64,000 nt of DNA from CAVVYW01 sp963752605 (GTDB lineage Bacteria; Actinomycetota; Thermoleophilia; Solirubrobacterales; 70-9), in the NCBI GenBank assembly GCA_963752605.1, contig CAVVYW010000006.1, positions 1,004,469 to 1,068,468 of the forward strand, written 5' to 3'. Position numbers and translations under genes: made by a program. Shown one piece after another: positions 30,071-39,341 of the stretch. The notes under the pieces are model-generated. The model searched no databases. It was not told the origin of the DNA and saw only the letters and a list, made by a program, of their open reading frames with translations. Each line of letters opens with the position of its first letter. Position 1 is the stretch's first letter.

Positions 30071-30550
30071 ATGGCCGGCATCCACATCACCGACATCGAG
30101 GCGGCGATCAACTGGTGGCGCGAGCGTTCGCCGTCGCCCGACGGCATCACCGCGTGTGCGCCGGTGCGCGCCTTGGCCGAGGTGTACGCGCTGCTCGTCT
30201 ACTACCACGAGACGCAGTGCGACGAAGACACGTTGCCGCCGGAAGCGAAGCGCGCCTGGCTCGACTGGTACGCGAGCACGCCCGATGCGCCGTGCATTGC
30301 GATCTGCTCGACGAGCCAGGGCGACAGCATCTGCAAAGGATGCGGCCGCACCTTCGCCGAAGTGCAGCGCTGGACCGAGATGACGCCGGCCGAGAAGCGG
30401 GCCACGTGGCGGCGCATCACGATGGAGGCCACCGCGTGGCGATTCAATCGTTATGCCGAGCGCGCGCGCATGGCCACCGGCGTCGACCACCCGCCGCCGC
30501 AGTCCTTCGCGCCGGCGACGCCTGACACGGCGCGCAAGGGCGCAGTTTGA
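30071..30550 (+). CDS. DUF3717-DUF1289 domain protein
   Basis: This intact 159-residue protein has two small domains. The N-terminal half (MAGIHITDIEAAINWWRERS) is DUF3717. The C-terminal half is DUF1289, with four cysteines in PCIAICSTSQGDSICKGCGR that probably bind an iron-sulfur cluster or zinc. DUF1289 proteins are small Fe-S-like proteins of unknown role. Its TGA overlaps the TTG start of the MATE gene, and it follows trpS by 20 bases. Confidence 0.88.
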   Translation: MAGIHITDIEAAINWWRERSPSPDGITACAPVRALAEVYALLVYYHETQCDEDTLPPEAKRAWLDWYASTPDAPCIAICSTSQGDSICKGCGRTFAEVQRWTEMTPAEKRATWRRITMEATAWRFNRYAERARMATGVDHPPPQSFAPATPDTARKGAV

Positions 30551-32019
30551 GCCCCGCCGGCGAGGACCCGGCACGATCGCGTGTGCACTCGCTGGCGCAC
30601 GACGCGAGCCGCATCGCTCCGCTGGCATGGCCGGTGTTCGTCGGGCAGGTGGCCGTGCTCGCGTTCAGCACCGTCGACACCGTGCTCGTCGCTCGGCATT
30701 CGGCCCTCGACCTGGCAGCGCTGGCGGTCGGTTCGGCAGCCTACATCACGGTGTTCATCGGCTTCATGGGCGTCGTGCTCGCGGTCGGCCCGATCGTCGG
30801 CCGACTGTTCGGGGCGCAGCAATGGAGCGCGGCCGGGCACGAGGTGCACCAGGCGGTGTGGATCGCACTCGCGCTGTCGATCATCGGCAGCCTGCTGCTC
30901 GCGTTTCCGGCGCCGTTCCTGTGGCTTGCCGAAGCGACACCGGAGGTCGCCATGCGCGTTCGCGGCTACCTGTGGGCCCTCGCGCTGTCGCTGCCCGCGG
31001 CGTTGCTTTTCACGGTGTATCGCGGATTCAACACCGCCGTGTCGCGGCCGAAGGCGGTGATGGCGCTGCAACTCGCCGGCCTGTCGCTGAAGGTGCCGCT
31101 GTCGGCACTGCTCGTGTACGGCATGACGCTGCCGACCCCGCTCGGCGAGCTGCGCGTGCCAACGCTCGGCGTGCTCGGCTGCGGCATCGCGACCTGCATC
31201 GTGATGTGGTTGCAGGCCTGCGTCGCGCTGATCGTGCTGCGTCGTGACCGCTTCTATGCGCGCTTCGAGCTGCGCGGGCGCGGCTGGCACGCGCCCGACC
31301 GCAAGTCGTTGCGCGCGCAGCTGCGGCTCGGCATTCCGATGGGGCTGTCGATCCTGATCGAGGTGACCGGCTTCAGCTTCATGTCGTTCTTCATCGCGCG
31401 GTTGGGCACGACGCCGGTGGCCGGCCACCAGATCGCCGCCAATCTGGCCGCGCTGCTGTTCATGATGCCGCTCGCGCTGGCGCATGCGACGAGCACGCTT
31501 GTCGCGCAGCGCATCGGCGCGGGCGACGCGAACGATGCACGGCGACTGGGTTGGCACGGCCTGCAGATCGCGATGCTGATCGCGGCGCTGGTCGGCGCGA
31601 GCGTGTACCTGGCGCGCGAAGGCATCGTCGGCTTGTACACGCGCGATGCGGTCGTGATCGCGGCGGCATTGCCGCTCGTCGCGTGGGTAGCGCTGTTCCA
31701 CACCGCCGATGCGGCGCAAGCGGTCGCGTCGTTCGTGCTGCGCGCCTATCACGTCGCGACCTTGCCGCTGGTCATCTATGCGAGCGCGATCTGGGGCATC
31801 GGCCTGGCCGGCGGCTATCTGATCGCGTTCGACTCGTTCGGCGTCACGCCGCCGGCACTGCTCGGCGCACGCGGGTTCTGGGCCGCAGCGAGCGCAGGGC
31901 TCGTCGTCGCCGCGCTGGGCCTGGGCGCGGTGTTGCTGTGGGTGTTGCGACAACAGCAGCGCGCGCAGGCGTCGCTGCAAGCGCCGCAGCCGCGCGCGTG
32001 GACTCAGGCTTCGAAGTAA
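30547..32019 (+). CDS. MATE-family multidrug/sodium antiporter
   Basis: This intact 490-residue protein has twelve membrane helices in two repeated halves, as in NorM. LAWPVFVGQVAVLAFSTVDT begins the first half and LRLGIPMGLSILIEVTGFSF the second. The C-terminal tail is basic and Ala-Gln rich (QQQRAQASLQAPQPRAW). It begins with TTG overlapping the previous stop (TTGA); no better start lies downstream before the first helix. It ends convergently with the next gene, with a 16-base overlap of the coding ends. Confidence 0.9.
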   Translation: MSPAGEDPARSRVHSLAHDASRIAPLAWPVFVGQVAVLAFSTVDTVLVARHSALDLAALAVGSAAYITVFIGFMGVVLAVGPIVGRLFGAQQWSAAGHEVHQAVWIALALSIIGSLLLAFPAPFLWLAEATPEVAMRVRGYLWALALSLPAALLFTVYRGFNTAVSRPKAVMALQLAGLSLKVPLSALLVYGMTLPTPLGELRVPTLGVLGCGIATCIVMWLQACVALIVLRRDRFYARFELRGRGWHAPDRKSLRAQLRLGIPMGLSILIEVTGFSFMSFFIARLGTTPVAGHQIAANLAALLFMMPLALAHATSTLVAQRIGAGDANDARRLGWHGLQIAMLIAALVGASVYLAREGIVGLYTRDAVVIAAALPLVAWVALFHTADAAQAVASFVLRAYHVATLPLVIYASAIWGIGLAGGYLIAFDSFGVTPPALLGARGFWAAASAGLVVAALGLGAVLLWVLRQQQRAQASLQAPQPRAWTQASK

Positions 32020-33314
32020 CGCACGCCGGCAGCGCGAAGCGCGTCGACCGCCTCGATGCCCAAGCCCGAGGCTGGCGTCACGATACCGTGATGCGGTGTT
32101 TGCCCGAGCGTGCCGCCGGCCAGCCCGATCGCGACGGCCGCCACCATCTCGGGCGTCGATCGATACCCGGGGTGCCCCTGCGCCTCGACCCGACCGCGCC
32201 AGCGCTGGTCCCTCGCGGTGCTCGCGAACACGTCGAAGGTGTAGCCGCTGCCGGCGAGCGCTGCCTCGGTCGGCCCATCACCGGATTGCGGCGCGAACCA
32301 TTCGACGAGCTTGCGTAGCGGCTCGCGCTCGAAGGCCAGCGGCCCGGCCACCGCGGCACTCAGATTGGCCAGCGGGGCGGCCAGCGACGCGGCGGCCGCC
32401 CACTGCAGCGGCACAGTCGCCGCACCGGGCAGCAACGACGAGGCGGGCACGAAGCCGCTCATGCTGGTCGATTCGTGATAGCCGAAATCGTTGCTGAACA
32501 GCGTCGCGTCGTTGATCAGCGCGACGCTGCGCAACACGATCGGCGGGTTGACGAAGGGCGCCGGCACTGTCGGCGCGGTGACCGCCTGCACATCCTCGTC
32601 GAAGCGCGGAACGAAGCGCACCGCGTTGCGCCGCGCTGCAATCTTCGACTGCGCGCTGTCGGCATCGGGCAGCAGGCATGCGACGTTGCGCATGCTGTCG
32701 CTGCGGTCGTGCTCGAGCATCATCTTCAACGAGGCGACCGTGCCACCGCTCACCGCGTCGGTGATGCGTGTGATGCGCTTGCCGGTGAAGCTGACGATGA
32801 TCTTGATGTCCCGCGCCGGCGCGGCGTAGCGGTCACGCAGCGCGCGCGCCGCCCACAGCGTGGCCAAGTCGAAGGGCAACGATTCGTAGCCGCAGCACGG
32901 AATGATCTTCACGCGCGCGCGCTCGGCGGCGCGATGGTGGCGCGCGATCAACTGCCGCACCCAGAAGGTCTCGCCGCTCAGGTCCAGATAATGCGCACCG
33001 CTGGCGATGCACGCCTGCACCACCGCTTCGCCGGTCAACGCGTAGGGGCCTGCGAGATTGAGCAGCACGCGGGTCGCGGCGGCAAGGCCAGCCAGCGCAT
33101 CGAGATCGGTGAGGTCGACGCTCAGCACCTCGGGCTGCGGCGAGCCGGCCGGCACCTTGTCGGCGACGACCTTGCGCAGCTTCTCGGCGTTGCGCCCGGC
33201 CACCGCCCAGCGTAACGGCGCGCTCTCGGTCTGGCGCGCCAACGCGCGCACCGCCTGCTGCCCGGTGAACCCGCTGGCGCCCAGGATCGCCACGTCGAAT
33301 GGTTTGTCGGCCAT
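32004..33314 (-). CDS. Saccharopine-dehydrogenase-like / trans-acting enoyl reductase family protein
   Basis: This is an intact 436-residue protein with an N-terminal Rossmann domain (FDVAILGASGFTGQQAVRAL). VLLNLAGPYALTGEAVVQAC and HYLDLSGETFWVRQLIARHH follow, as in the saccharopine-dehydrogenase NADP-binding family. Relatives act as trans enoyl reductases in lipid synthesis in mycobacteria, but most bacterial members are untested. ATG 33314 is preferred to the GTG at 33341 because the Rossmann strand starts just after it. It overlaps the MATE gene end. Confidence 0.82.
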   Translation of the reverse strand: MADKPFDVAILGASGFTGQQAVRALARQTESAPLRWAVAGRNAEKLRKVVADKVPAGSPQPEVLSVDLTDLDALAGLAAATRVLLNLAGPYALTGEAVVQACIASGAHYLDLSGETFWVRQLIARHHRAAERARVKIIPCCGYESLPFDLATLWAARALRDRYAAPARDIKIIVSFTGKRITRITDAVSGGTVASLKMMLEHDRSDSMRNVACLLPDADSAQSKIAARRNAVRFVPRFDEDVQAVTAPTVPAPFVNPPIVLRSVALINDATLFSNDFGYHESTSMSGFVPASSLLPGAATVPLQWAAAASLAAPLANLSAAVAGPLAFEREPLRKLVEWFAPQSGDGPTEAALAGSGYTFDVFASTARDQRWRGRVEAQGHPGYRSTPEMVAAVAIGLAGGTLGQTPHHGIVTPASGLGIEAVDALRAAGVRYFEA

Positions 33315-33391
33315 GCTCGCTCCGCTTGCTGTGAGCGTCACAGCTTACGACTTGCAGCCCGACGCAAGCAAGTCAAAGCGCGACGAGCACG

Positions 33392-34735
33392 TCAAAGCGA
33401 TACGGGCAAGCTGAGCACGAAGCAGCTGCCGCCGCCATCACGCGGCTCACAATACACCTTGCCCTTGTGCGCACCCGCGATCTGGCGCACGAGGCTCAGC
33501 CCGAGCCCGACACCACCGGTCTTCTCCGCGTGCCCCGGCAGGCGATAGAACGGCTCGAAGATGCGCTCGCGCTGCGCTTGCGGAACGCCGGGTCCGCGAT
33601 CGCTGACGCGCAATTGCACTTCGGCCTTGCCGCCTTTCACCTGCACTTCCGGCGGCTCGCCGTTGCCGTAGCGCGCCGCGTTTTCGAGCAGGTTGCGCAA
33701 AGCGCGGCGCAACAGCCTTTCGTTGCCGCGCACCGTCACATCGTCGCCGCTGACGCTCGCGTTCACACGCGAGCCCTCTTCAGCAGCGAGCGCGAGCAGC
33801 TCCACACGCTCGTGCGCGTCGTTGGGCTGCGGCGCGTCGAGCCGGCTCGCGAGCAGCACTTCTTCGACCAGCGCATCGAGCTCGCGGATGTTGTGCTCGA
33901 TCTCGGCCTTCAGCTTCGCGCGTGACTCGGGGCTTGCGCTGTCGAGCAGCGAGACCGCCATCTTCAAGCGGGCCAGCGGCGAGCGCAGCTCGTGCGAAGC
34001 GTTGGCGAGCAAGTTGCGATGCGAGCCGACGAGCGCCTCGACGCGCTGCGCGGCCTGGTTGAAGCTCGCGGCCACGGCGGCCACTTCGTCACGCCCGCTC
34101 TCGTCGACTCGATGGCTCAACCTGCCGGCGCCGAATATCTCGACGCCCTTCTTCAGCGATTCGAGCCGGCGTGTCAGGCGCCGCACCACCGGATAGGCGC
34201 CGATCGCGATCGCGACGAAGAGCACGACCAGCGTGACGGCGAGCCCGACCCCGCTGCCCGGCAGCATCGTCGGCGGCCCACCCGGAAATGCCGGCGCGGG
34301 CCCGCGGCGCGGCGCGTTGTCGCCGCCTGCGCCGGACGTGCGGCCGGGGCCGCCGCGCAGTATCCACAACGCACGGCCATCGGACAGTTGCAGCCGGATC
34401 GCACGCGGCGGCGGGCCACCCACCTCGGACTCGCGCCGCGCGAAGGGCTCCGAGGTCGCGATACGCTGCCCGCTCGCATCGTCCATCGCCAACGGCAAGC
34501 GCAGCCGGCGCGACCATTCGTGCAAGGCCTGGCCCTGCTCGTCGATCGATGCGCTGCCGGCGGGCAGACTGTTCTCGAGCAGCGAGGCCCAGCCCGCGGC
34601 ACGCTCGGCCCACAGGCCCTGCATGTTCTCGCGCTCGCGCTCGACGTTGCGCTGGAACAGCCAGCCCGCGACCAGCGCAAACACCAACAGCACCGCGACC
34701 ACGGTGAGGTAGATGCGCAGGTACAAACTTCGCAT
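33392..34735 (-). CDS. Sensor histidine kinase (CpxA-like)
   Basis: This intact 447-residue kinase has helix 1 at about residues 5-27 (LYLRIYLTVVAVLLVFALVA) and a periplasmic domain of about 130 residues with a Gly/Pro-rich patch. Helix 2 (LAVTLVVLFVAIAIGAYPVV), a HAMP linker, the phospho-accepting H-box NASHELRSPLARLKMA and the ATPase boxes NLLENAARYG, DRGPGVP and GGVGLGLSLVRQIA follow. Its start overlaps the regulator's stop by one base (TGATG). With the regulator and the Spy-like protein next to it, this looks like an envelope-stress system, most like CpxA or RstB. The signal is unknown. Confidence 0.9.
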   Translation of the reverse strand: MRSLYLRIYLTVVAVLLVFALVAGWLFQRNVERERENMQGLWAERAAGWASLLENSLPAGSASIDEQGQALHEWSRRLRLPLAMDDASGQRIATSEPFARRESEVGGPPPRAIRLQLSDGRALWILRGGPGRTSGAGGDNAPRRGPAPAFPGGPPTMLPGSGVGLAVTLVVLFVAIAIGAYPVVRRLTRRLESLKKGVEIFGAGRLSHRVDESGRDEVAAVAASFNQAAQRVEALVGSHRNLLANASHELRSPLARLKMAVSLLDSASPESRAKLKAEIEHNIRELDALVEEVLLASRLDAPQPNDAHERVELLALAAEEGSRVNASVSGDDVTVRGNERLLRRALRNLLENAARYGNGEPPEVQVKGGKAEVQLRVSDRGPGVPQAQRERIFEPFYRLPGHAEKTGGVGLGLSLVRQIAGAHKGKVYCEPRDGGGSCFVLSLPVSL

Positions 34736-35457
34736 CAGGTGTCGTCGGCGTCCTGCTTGCGTGCGAAGACATAACCCGCGCCGCGCACCGTCAGCACACG
34801 GCGCGGCGCTTTCGGGTCGTCTTCGATGACCGCGCGAATGCGCGAGATGTGCACGTCGATGCTGCGGTCGAAGGCTTCCAGCGGGTGACCCTTCAGCGAG
34901 TCCATGATCTGGTCGCGCGACAACACGCGTCCCGGGCTTTGCGCGAGCACGACGAGCAGGTCGAACTGGTGGCCGGTCAGATCGCAAGGCTTGCCGTCGA
35001 GCCGCGCCACGCGCTCGCCGAGATCGATCTCGAGTCGGCCGAAACGCAGCACGTCGTCGGCGGAAGGCGCCGGTTGCGATCGACGCAGCAGTGCCTTCAC
35101 GCGCGCGAGCAGCTCGCGCGGCTCGAAGGGCTTCGGCAGATAGTCGTCGGCGCCGAGCTCCAGGCCGACGATGCGGTCCAGCGGCTCGCCGCGCGCCGTC
35201 AGCATCAGCAGCGGCAACTGGCGGGTGCGCGCCTGGGCGCGCACCTCGCGGCACAGGTCGAGGCCGTCGCCGTCGGGCAGCATCAGGTCGAGCACGAGCG
35301 CGTCGTAGCTCGACGACTGCAGCTGCTGGCGTCCCTGCGCCAGCGAGCCGGCCGTCGTCACTTCGAAACCGGCTTCGCGCAGGTAGTCGCCGACCATCGA
35401 GGTCAGCCGCGTGTCGTCGTCGATGATCAGCAGATGGGCGCTCATGGAACCGTTCAT
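34735..35457 (-). CDS. OmpR-family response regulator (CpxR-like)
   Basis: This intact regulator has about 240 residues. The receiver domain has the acidic pair IIDDD, the phospho-accepting aspartate in LVLDLMLPDGDGL, the threonine in LMLTARG and the lysine in DYLPKPF. The C-terminal winged helix includes FDLLVVLAQSPGRVLSRDQI and ends near VRGAGYVFARKQDADD. ATG 35457 and ATG 35445 are both possible starts. It is coupled to the kinase downstream and lies 92 bases from the end of the Spy-like gene, which is transcribed the same way. Confidence 0.93.
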   Translation of the reverse strand: MNGSMSAHLLIIDDDTRLTSMVGDYLREAGFEVTTAGSLAQGRQQLQSSSYDALVLDLMLPDGDGLDLCREVRAQARTRQLPLLMLTARGEPLDRIVGLELGADDYLPKPFEPRELLARVKALLRRSQPAPSADDVLRFGRLEIDLGERVARLDGKPCDLTGHQFDLLVVLAQSPGRVLSRDQIMDSLKGHPLEAFDRSIDVHISRIRAVIEDDPKAPRRVLTVRGAGYVFARKQDADDT

Positions 35458-35549
35458 GGGCGTCGCCTTGCCTGCGCGGCAAGGCGATTGCGGGGGTGTT
35501 GGGGCAAGCATACGCGAGGCTGAATTTCCGGGCGCGCGCAAGCCGGTGC

Positions 35550-36101
35550 TCAGCTTTTCGGTGTCTCGAGCTGGCTGCGTTCGCGGCGGTGACGCTCCAT
35601 CATGTCGCGCCGCTGCTTCATGCGCTCGGCCAGCTTGACGCGCTGTTCGGGCGTCAACACCTGGCTTGCGTCGAGCATGGCTTGCGTGATGCGCCGCGAC
35701 GTCTGGTCGTGGTGTTGCAGCATCTGCTGGCGCAGCGCCTCCACCGCGTTGGCGTCGACGTTGGGTTGCGTGAACAGCTGCATCGAGCGCTCGCGCAACG
35801 CACGGCCGGTCTCGCGCTGGGCCTTCAGGTCGGCCGCGGCAAGTTGCGCGATCTGCTTGATCTTGCCGCGCTGGTCGTCGGTGGCGTTCACGCCGTCGAG
35901 CATGCGGTCGATCATGCGGCTCATGCGCTCGGGTGAGCCCATCCACCCGCCGCCGTGACGACCCATGCCGCCGTGATAGGGCTGCGCCCAGGCGGACAAC
36001 GCGACCGCCGACAACACCGCCATCAGGATCGCGGCGAACAGGAACTTGAGCGCGCCGCGTTGCACCGCAGGCGTCGCTTGGAGAATGCGTACTTCAGACA
36101 T
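35550..36101 (-). CDS. Spy/CpxP-like periplasmic protein (LTXXQ repeat family)
   Basis: This intact 183-residue protein has a signal peptide (FLFAAILMAVLSAVALSAWA, cut before QPYHGG), a Gly/His/Met-rich stretch (HGGMGRHGGGWMGSPERM), and a helical body with two Spy-type motifs, NATDDQRGKIKQIAQ and LTPEQRVKLAERMKQ. Spy and CpxP are cradle-shaped periplasmic chaperones that also damp Cpx signalling. It is first in a three-gene set with a response regulator and kinase, so it is probably both target and feedback part of that system. The His/Met-rich segment could bind metal. Confidence 0.85.
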   Translation of the reverse strand: MSEVRILQATPAVQRGALKFLFAAILMAVLSAVALSAWAQPYHGGMGRHGGGWMGSPERMSRMIDRMLDGVNATDDQRGKIKQIAQLAAADLKAQRETGRALRERSMQLFTQPNVDANAVEALRQQMLQHHDQTSRRITQAMLDASQVLTPEQRVKLAERMKQRRDMMERHRRERSQLETPKS

Positions 36102-36337
36102 GATGACTCCTTGCTGGACGGGGCCCATGGCCCATGGAGGTCATGGTCGGCAGCAGTGGTGAAGGCGGATTGGCCGCGGCGTAAAGATCTATGAAGACAG
36201 GCATGACCGCTAGGGTTTGCACGGCCCGGACCCGAGGGTGACATGCCCTGCGCGTCGGCGCATAAAGATGCATCGGGCACGTCGCTGGACGTGCGCCCGC
36301 GATCACGACATTCCTCTCACGCTCTCGGAGGCAGCCC

Positions 36338-36562
36338 ATGTCCAATCTGCTGAAACGCGATATCGCGCCCGATCCGCGCGCCCACTGCCGTGCTTGCGGC
36401 GCGATGAGCTACCGCCGCGTGATCACGCGCGACGCGACCGGCCGGCTCAAGCCCAACGGGTTGTATCAGTGCAGCGGATGCTCGTTGACGTTCAGCGATC
36501 CGAAGATGTGGCGTACGGTGCCGGCGCGCACGCTGGCCAGCGGCAGCGCTGCCGCCAACTGA
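36338..36562 (+). CDS. Small zinc-ribbon protein
   Basis: This intact 74-residue protein carries two CxxC pairs (HCRACGAMSYRRV and LYQCSGCSLTF), which form a simple zinc ribbon. A strong GGAGG ribosome-binding site precedes the ATG. Upstream lies a short dyad GCACGTC-GCTG-GACGTGC (about 36277-36294). I do not recognise a function; similar short ribbons are often conserved hypothetical proteins in Burkholderiales. Confidence 0.75.
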   Translation: MSNLLKRDIAPDPRAHCRACGAMSYRRVITRDATGRLKPNGLYQCSGCSLTFSDPKMWRTVPARTLASGSAAAN

Positions 36563-36649
36563 GCGATCGCGCTATGGCGCGGGCGGGGACGCCGCTCCCT
36601 AGGATGAAGCTGACCGAGACCGAACTCATGGCTTCAGCGCCCGACGAGT

Positions 36650-36890
36650 GAGAGGAACGGTCGGGCCGATTTGGTGCGACACGCCCGTTTGATCCTGCTG
36701 CTGTCTGAAGGCCTGACATGGGCCGAGACTCGCGCCAAGCTCGATTGCAGCGACGGCTACATCGATCGCTGGAGCACGCGATGCCGTTGATCGACTTCCC
36801 GGGCTGTTCGCACGGCACGCCGGACGCGAGCGCTACAAGGTGACGGATCGGCTCAAGCCGCCCGTGCTGGCCTCCCCACACGCGCCGAGC
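36650..36890 (+). pseudogene. IS630-type transposase N-terminal remnant
   Basis: Read from about 36660 the sequence gives RADLVRHARLILLLSEGLTW then AETRAKLDCSDGYIDRWS, the helix-turn-helix opening of IS630 transposases. After a frame change at about 36785 it continues GLFARHAGRERYKVTDRL, also typical. The DDE catalytic domain is missing and no terminal repeats are seen, so it is a dead fragment. Confidence 0.7.
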
Positions 36891-37042
36891 GCATGCCATC
36901 AGGGTTGGCGACCTCCACGCTCCAATTGTCCTCAGCCAGGCCGGTCACGATCGTCATCTGCACTTCGCTGGCGCTGCTCCGGCGTACCTGCGATGCGTTC
37001 AGCGTCTTCTGAAGGTTTTAGGCCCACAACCCACGTCACCCC

Positions 37043-37414
37043 ATGTTTTCACTATTGCAAGAGCTTCGAGACCTTGAAGTCGAGCTTCACCATCCGGGAG
37101 TACGTTGCTCACGAGAGCGCCTCGAGCAGCTGCTCCACGCTGAGTTCCACGAGGTCGGCCGCTCCGGCCGCCGGTATTCGCGCGACATGGTCATCAACTA
37201 CCTCGCGTCTCAGGCAGCTAACGCGGCAATCGAGTCCTTCACCTTCGAGATGCAACTGCTGGCTGACGGCTGCATGTTGCTCACCTATCAATCAGCGCAT
37301 CATGCCGCTGACGGAACGCACACGAACCACACGCTTCGCTCTTCGGTTTGGGTGCGCAACGCCGCTCGGTGGCAGATCGTCTATCACCAGGGCACGCCTG
37401 CGGCGCTGCAATGA
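37043..37414 (+). CDS. DUF4440 (NTF2/SnoaL-like) small protein
   Basis: This intact 123-residue protein begins MFSLLQELRDLEVELHHPGV, with LHAEFHEVGRSGRRYSRDMV in the middle and WVRNAARWQIVYHQGTPA at the end. These are the standard DUF4440 features: an NTF2-like cone with a conserved F.E.G..G.....D segment and a closing W.I.YHQGT. Members are stand-alone small proteins of uncertain role. It lies alone among remnants, with no clear operon partner. Confidence 0.8.
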   Translation: MFSLLQELRDLEVELHHPGVRCSRERLEQLLHAEFHEVGRSGRRYSRDMVINYLASQAANAAIESFTFEMQLLADGCMLLTYQSAHHAADGTHTNHTLRSSVWVRNAARWQIVYHQGTPAALQ

Positions 37415-38177
37415 GCCCTCCCAGCCCTCGGTCGAGCCCCAACGCCGGGCTCAGTCGGCTTCGTCGCCCACCAACTGCCTGCCCAAACTCGACGGCCGAA
37501 AACGTCGATGAATGGACCTTCGCGTAGGCCACGCCTGCGCGCATGGCTGGGCAACGAATTCATCGAACTCCAGCGGTCGACGCCTTGGCCTTCCGGACCC
37601 CTCCGGGGGCGGCCCGCGGCCCAATCTCCTTTGCTCACTGCGGCACGCGCTTCTTGGGCGGTGAACCTGACTTCGGAGTGAGCCGATAGCGTGAAAGGTG
37701 TCCCCGCAAGCGGGATGAATCCGTCAAAGTCGAGGCGAAACGGTGCGGGTCGCCGGCCCGTGCGAGGTATTGGCCATCGCCCGATCCCGTGCGACGACTT
37801 GCCGACGCTCGGCCGCGCAAGCCCGATCCCTGGTACGCCATTCGCATTCGGAAAGGCAAGCATGGCACCACCTATCGCGTCAGCCTGACGCGGCAGGCTG
37901 CGCTGTTTCGAACAACTGACTACGGCAGCGCTCACGTTCTCTTACATCGCGAACTTCTGGGTGACCGACACATAGCTCTTGCGGCGCAAAAATCGGAGCG
38001 GCCGGGTGGTCCTGCCGAAGACGGCGCTGGTGATAGCGCCAGAAAAGGAACAGACCGGTCGCCGGGGGGCACCGGCACGGGAATAGGGGATGACGGCCGC
38101 GTCACCTCGAAAGTACCCTTGCGCTCCCCACCAGCCACGGAGCCCCGATCTTCGATTCCATCAGCCCCCTGCCCGCG
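37415..38177. other. Stretch without a supported gene
   Basis: I find no convincing gene here. A short plus-strand reading at about 37810-37890 (ARKPDPWYAIRIRKGKHGTT) has a composition like the N-terminal arm of a phage integrase but is too short to call. A hairpin-like CCCCTCCGGGGGCGG lies near 37600. The GC content is lower than in the flanking genes, which fits imported or decayed DNA. Confidence 0.5.
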
Positions 38178-39172
38178 TTGGCCGCCTTGCTGGCAGCTTT
38201 GGCCACCACATGGCTCGTCATGCAGCGCATCGGCGCGCCGCCGGCGCAGGGGCGGTACACCACCATCGACGGCCTGCGCGGCTACTTGGCGTTCTTCGTG
38301 TTCGTGCACCATGGCGCCGTCTGGTACTTCTACCTGCACTCCGGCCGCTGGGACTCGCCGCCGTCGCACCTGTACGAGAACTTCGGCGGCGTCAGCGTCG
38401 CCCTGTTCTTCATGATCACCGGGTTCCTATTCTTCTCCAAGCTCATCAAAGGCCACGTCGACTGGACGCGGCTCTATGTGTCACGCGTGCTGCGGCTGGC
38501 GCCCCTGTACTTGGTGGCCACTGCCGCCGTGCTGCTCGTGGTCGCCATCCTGACCGGTGGACTGCAGGAACCCCTCCCGAAGCTCGCCAAGTCGCTTGCG
38601 TCGTGGCTAACGTTCGGCTCGGCCGACATCAACGGCGTCGAACACACGTCGATCATTATCGCGTCGGTAACGTGGACGCTGCGCTACGAGTGGTTGTTCT
38701 ACCTGTCGCTGCCCATGCTGTCGTTGGCCGTTCGCAGCGTGCCGCCGCTGCCCTATCTGGTGCTCGGACTGGCCAGCGCCGTGGTGGCTGGGCTCTACGG
38801 CATCAAGCTACCCATCCTGCTGTCCTTCGGCGCAGGCATTGCCGCCGCTTACTTGGTGCGCTCGGCCACGTTTCGGCGCGTCGCCGTCGCCTGGCCGTGC
38901 GGGGTGGCGGCAGCGGCATGCATCGGCATTGCCGCGACGGCGTTTCCTTCGGCGGACGCCGTGCTGCCGATCTTGCTGCTGGCGCCCGCCTTCGCTGCGA
39001 TCGCAGGCGGCAACAGCCTGTTTGGTGCCCTCAACAGCGCCCTGTCTCGCACCTTTGGTGAGATCGCCTACAGCCTGTACCTGCTGCACGGGCTGTTTCT
39101 GTACGTCATGTTCAACTTCATCATCGGCTCGCAGCGTGCGCTTCAGCTCACCCCTGGGCAGTATTGGCTAGT
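38178..39172 (+). pseudogene. Acyltransferase 3 family (OafA/YrhL-like) membrane protein, cut by an insertion sequence
   Basis: About 330 residues of a polytopic acyltransferase are present. It starts at a TTG at 38178 and reads YTTIDGLRGYLAFFVFVHHG (the family's first motif with its histidine), VSVALFFMITGFLFFSKLI, WTLRYEWLFYLSLPMLSLAV and LYLLHGLFLYVMFNFIIGSQ. Such enzymes move acetyl or other acyl groups onto surface sugars. At QYWLVLSG the frame runs into the left end of an insertion sequence. The last one or two helices and the C-terminus are missing, and the sequence beyond the element does not restore them. No clear start codon or ribosome site precedes it. Confidence 0.8.
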
Positions 39173-39341
39173 ACTTTCCGGCGCAAAAATCCGAGCCCTC
39201 CGTCGACTGAGAGGTGACGAGCCGACGGTGGCGATTTCTGCAAGAGCGCACGTGGCGTGGGTTTGGCCCGATCTCCCGCGCAACGGGCAAAAGAACTGCT
39301 TGACCTTGACGATCGAACGTTGCTCGACTACCTTAACCATC

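Noticed and set aside
37691..37920. A complete integrase or restriction gene in the low-GC patch
   Set aside because: Only a short stretch resembles an integrase arm; no catalytic motif or start follows.
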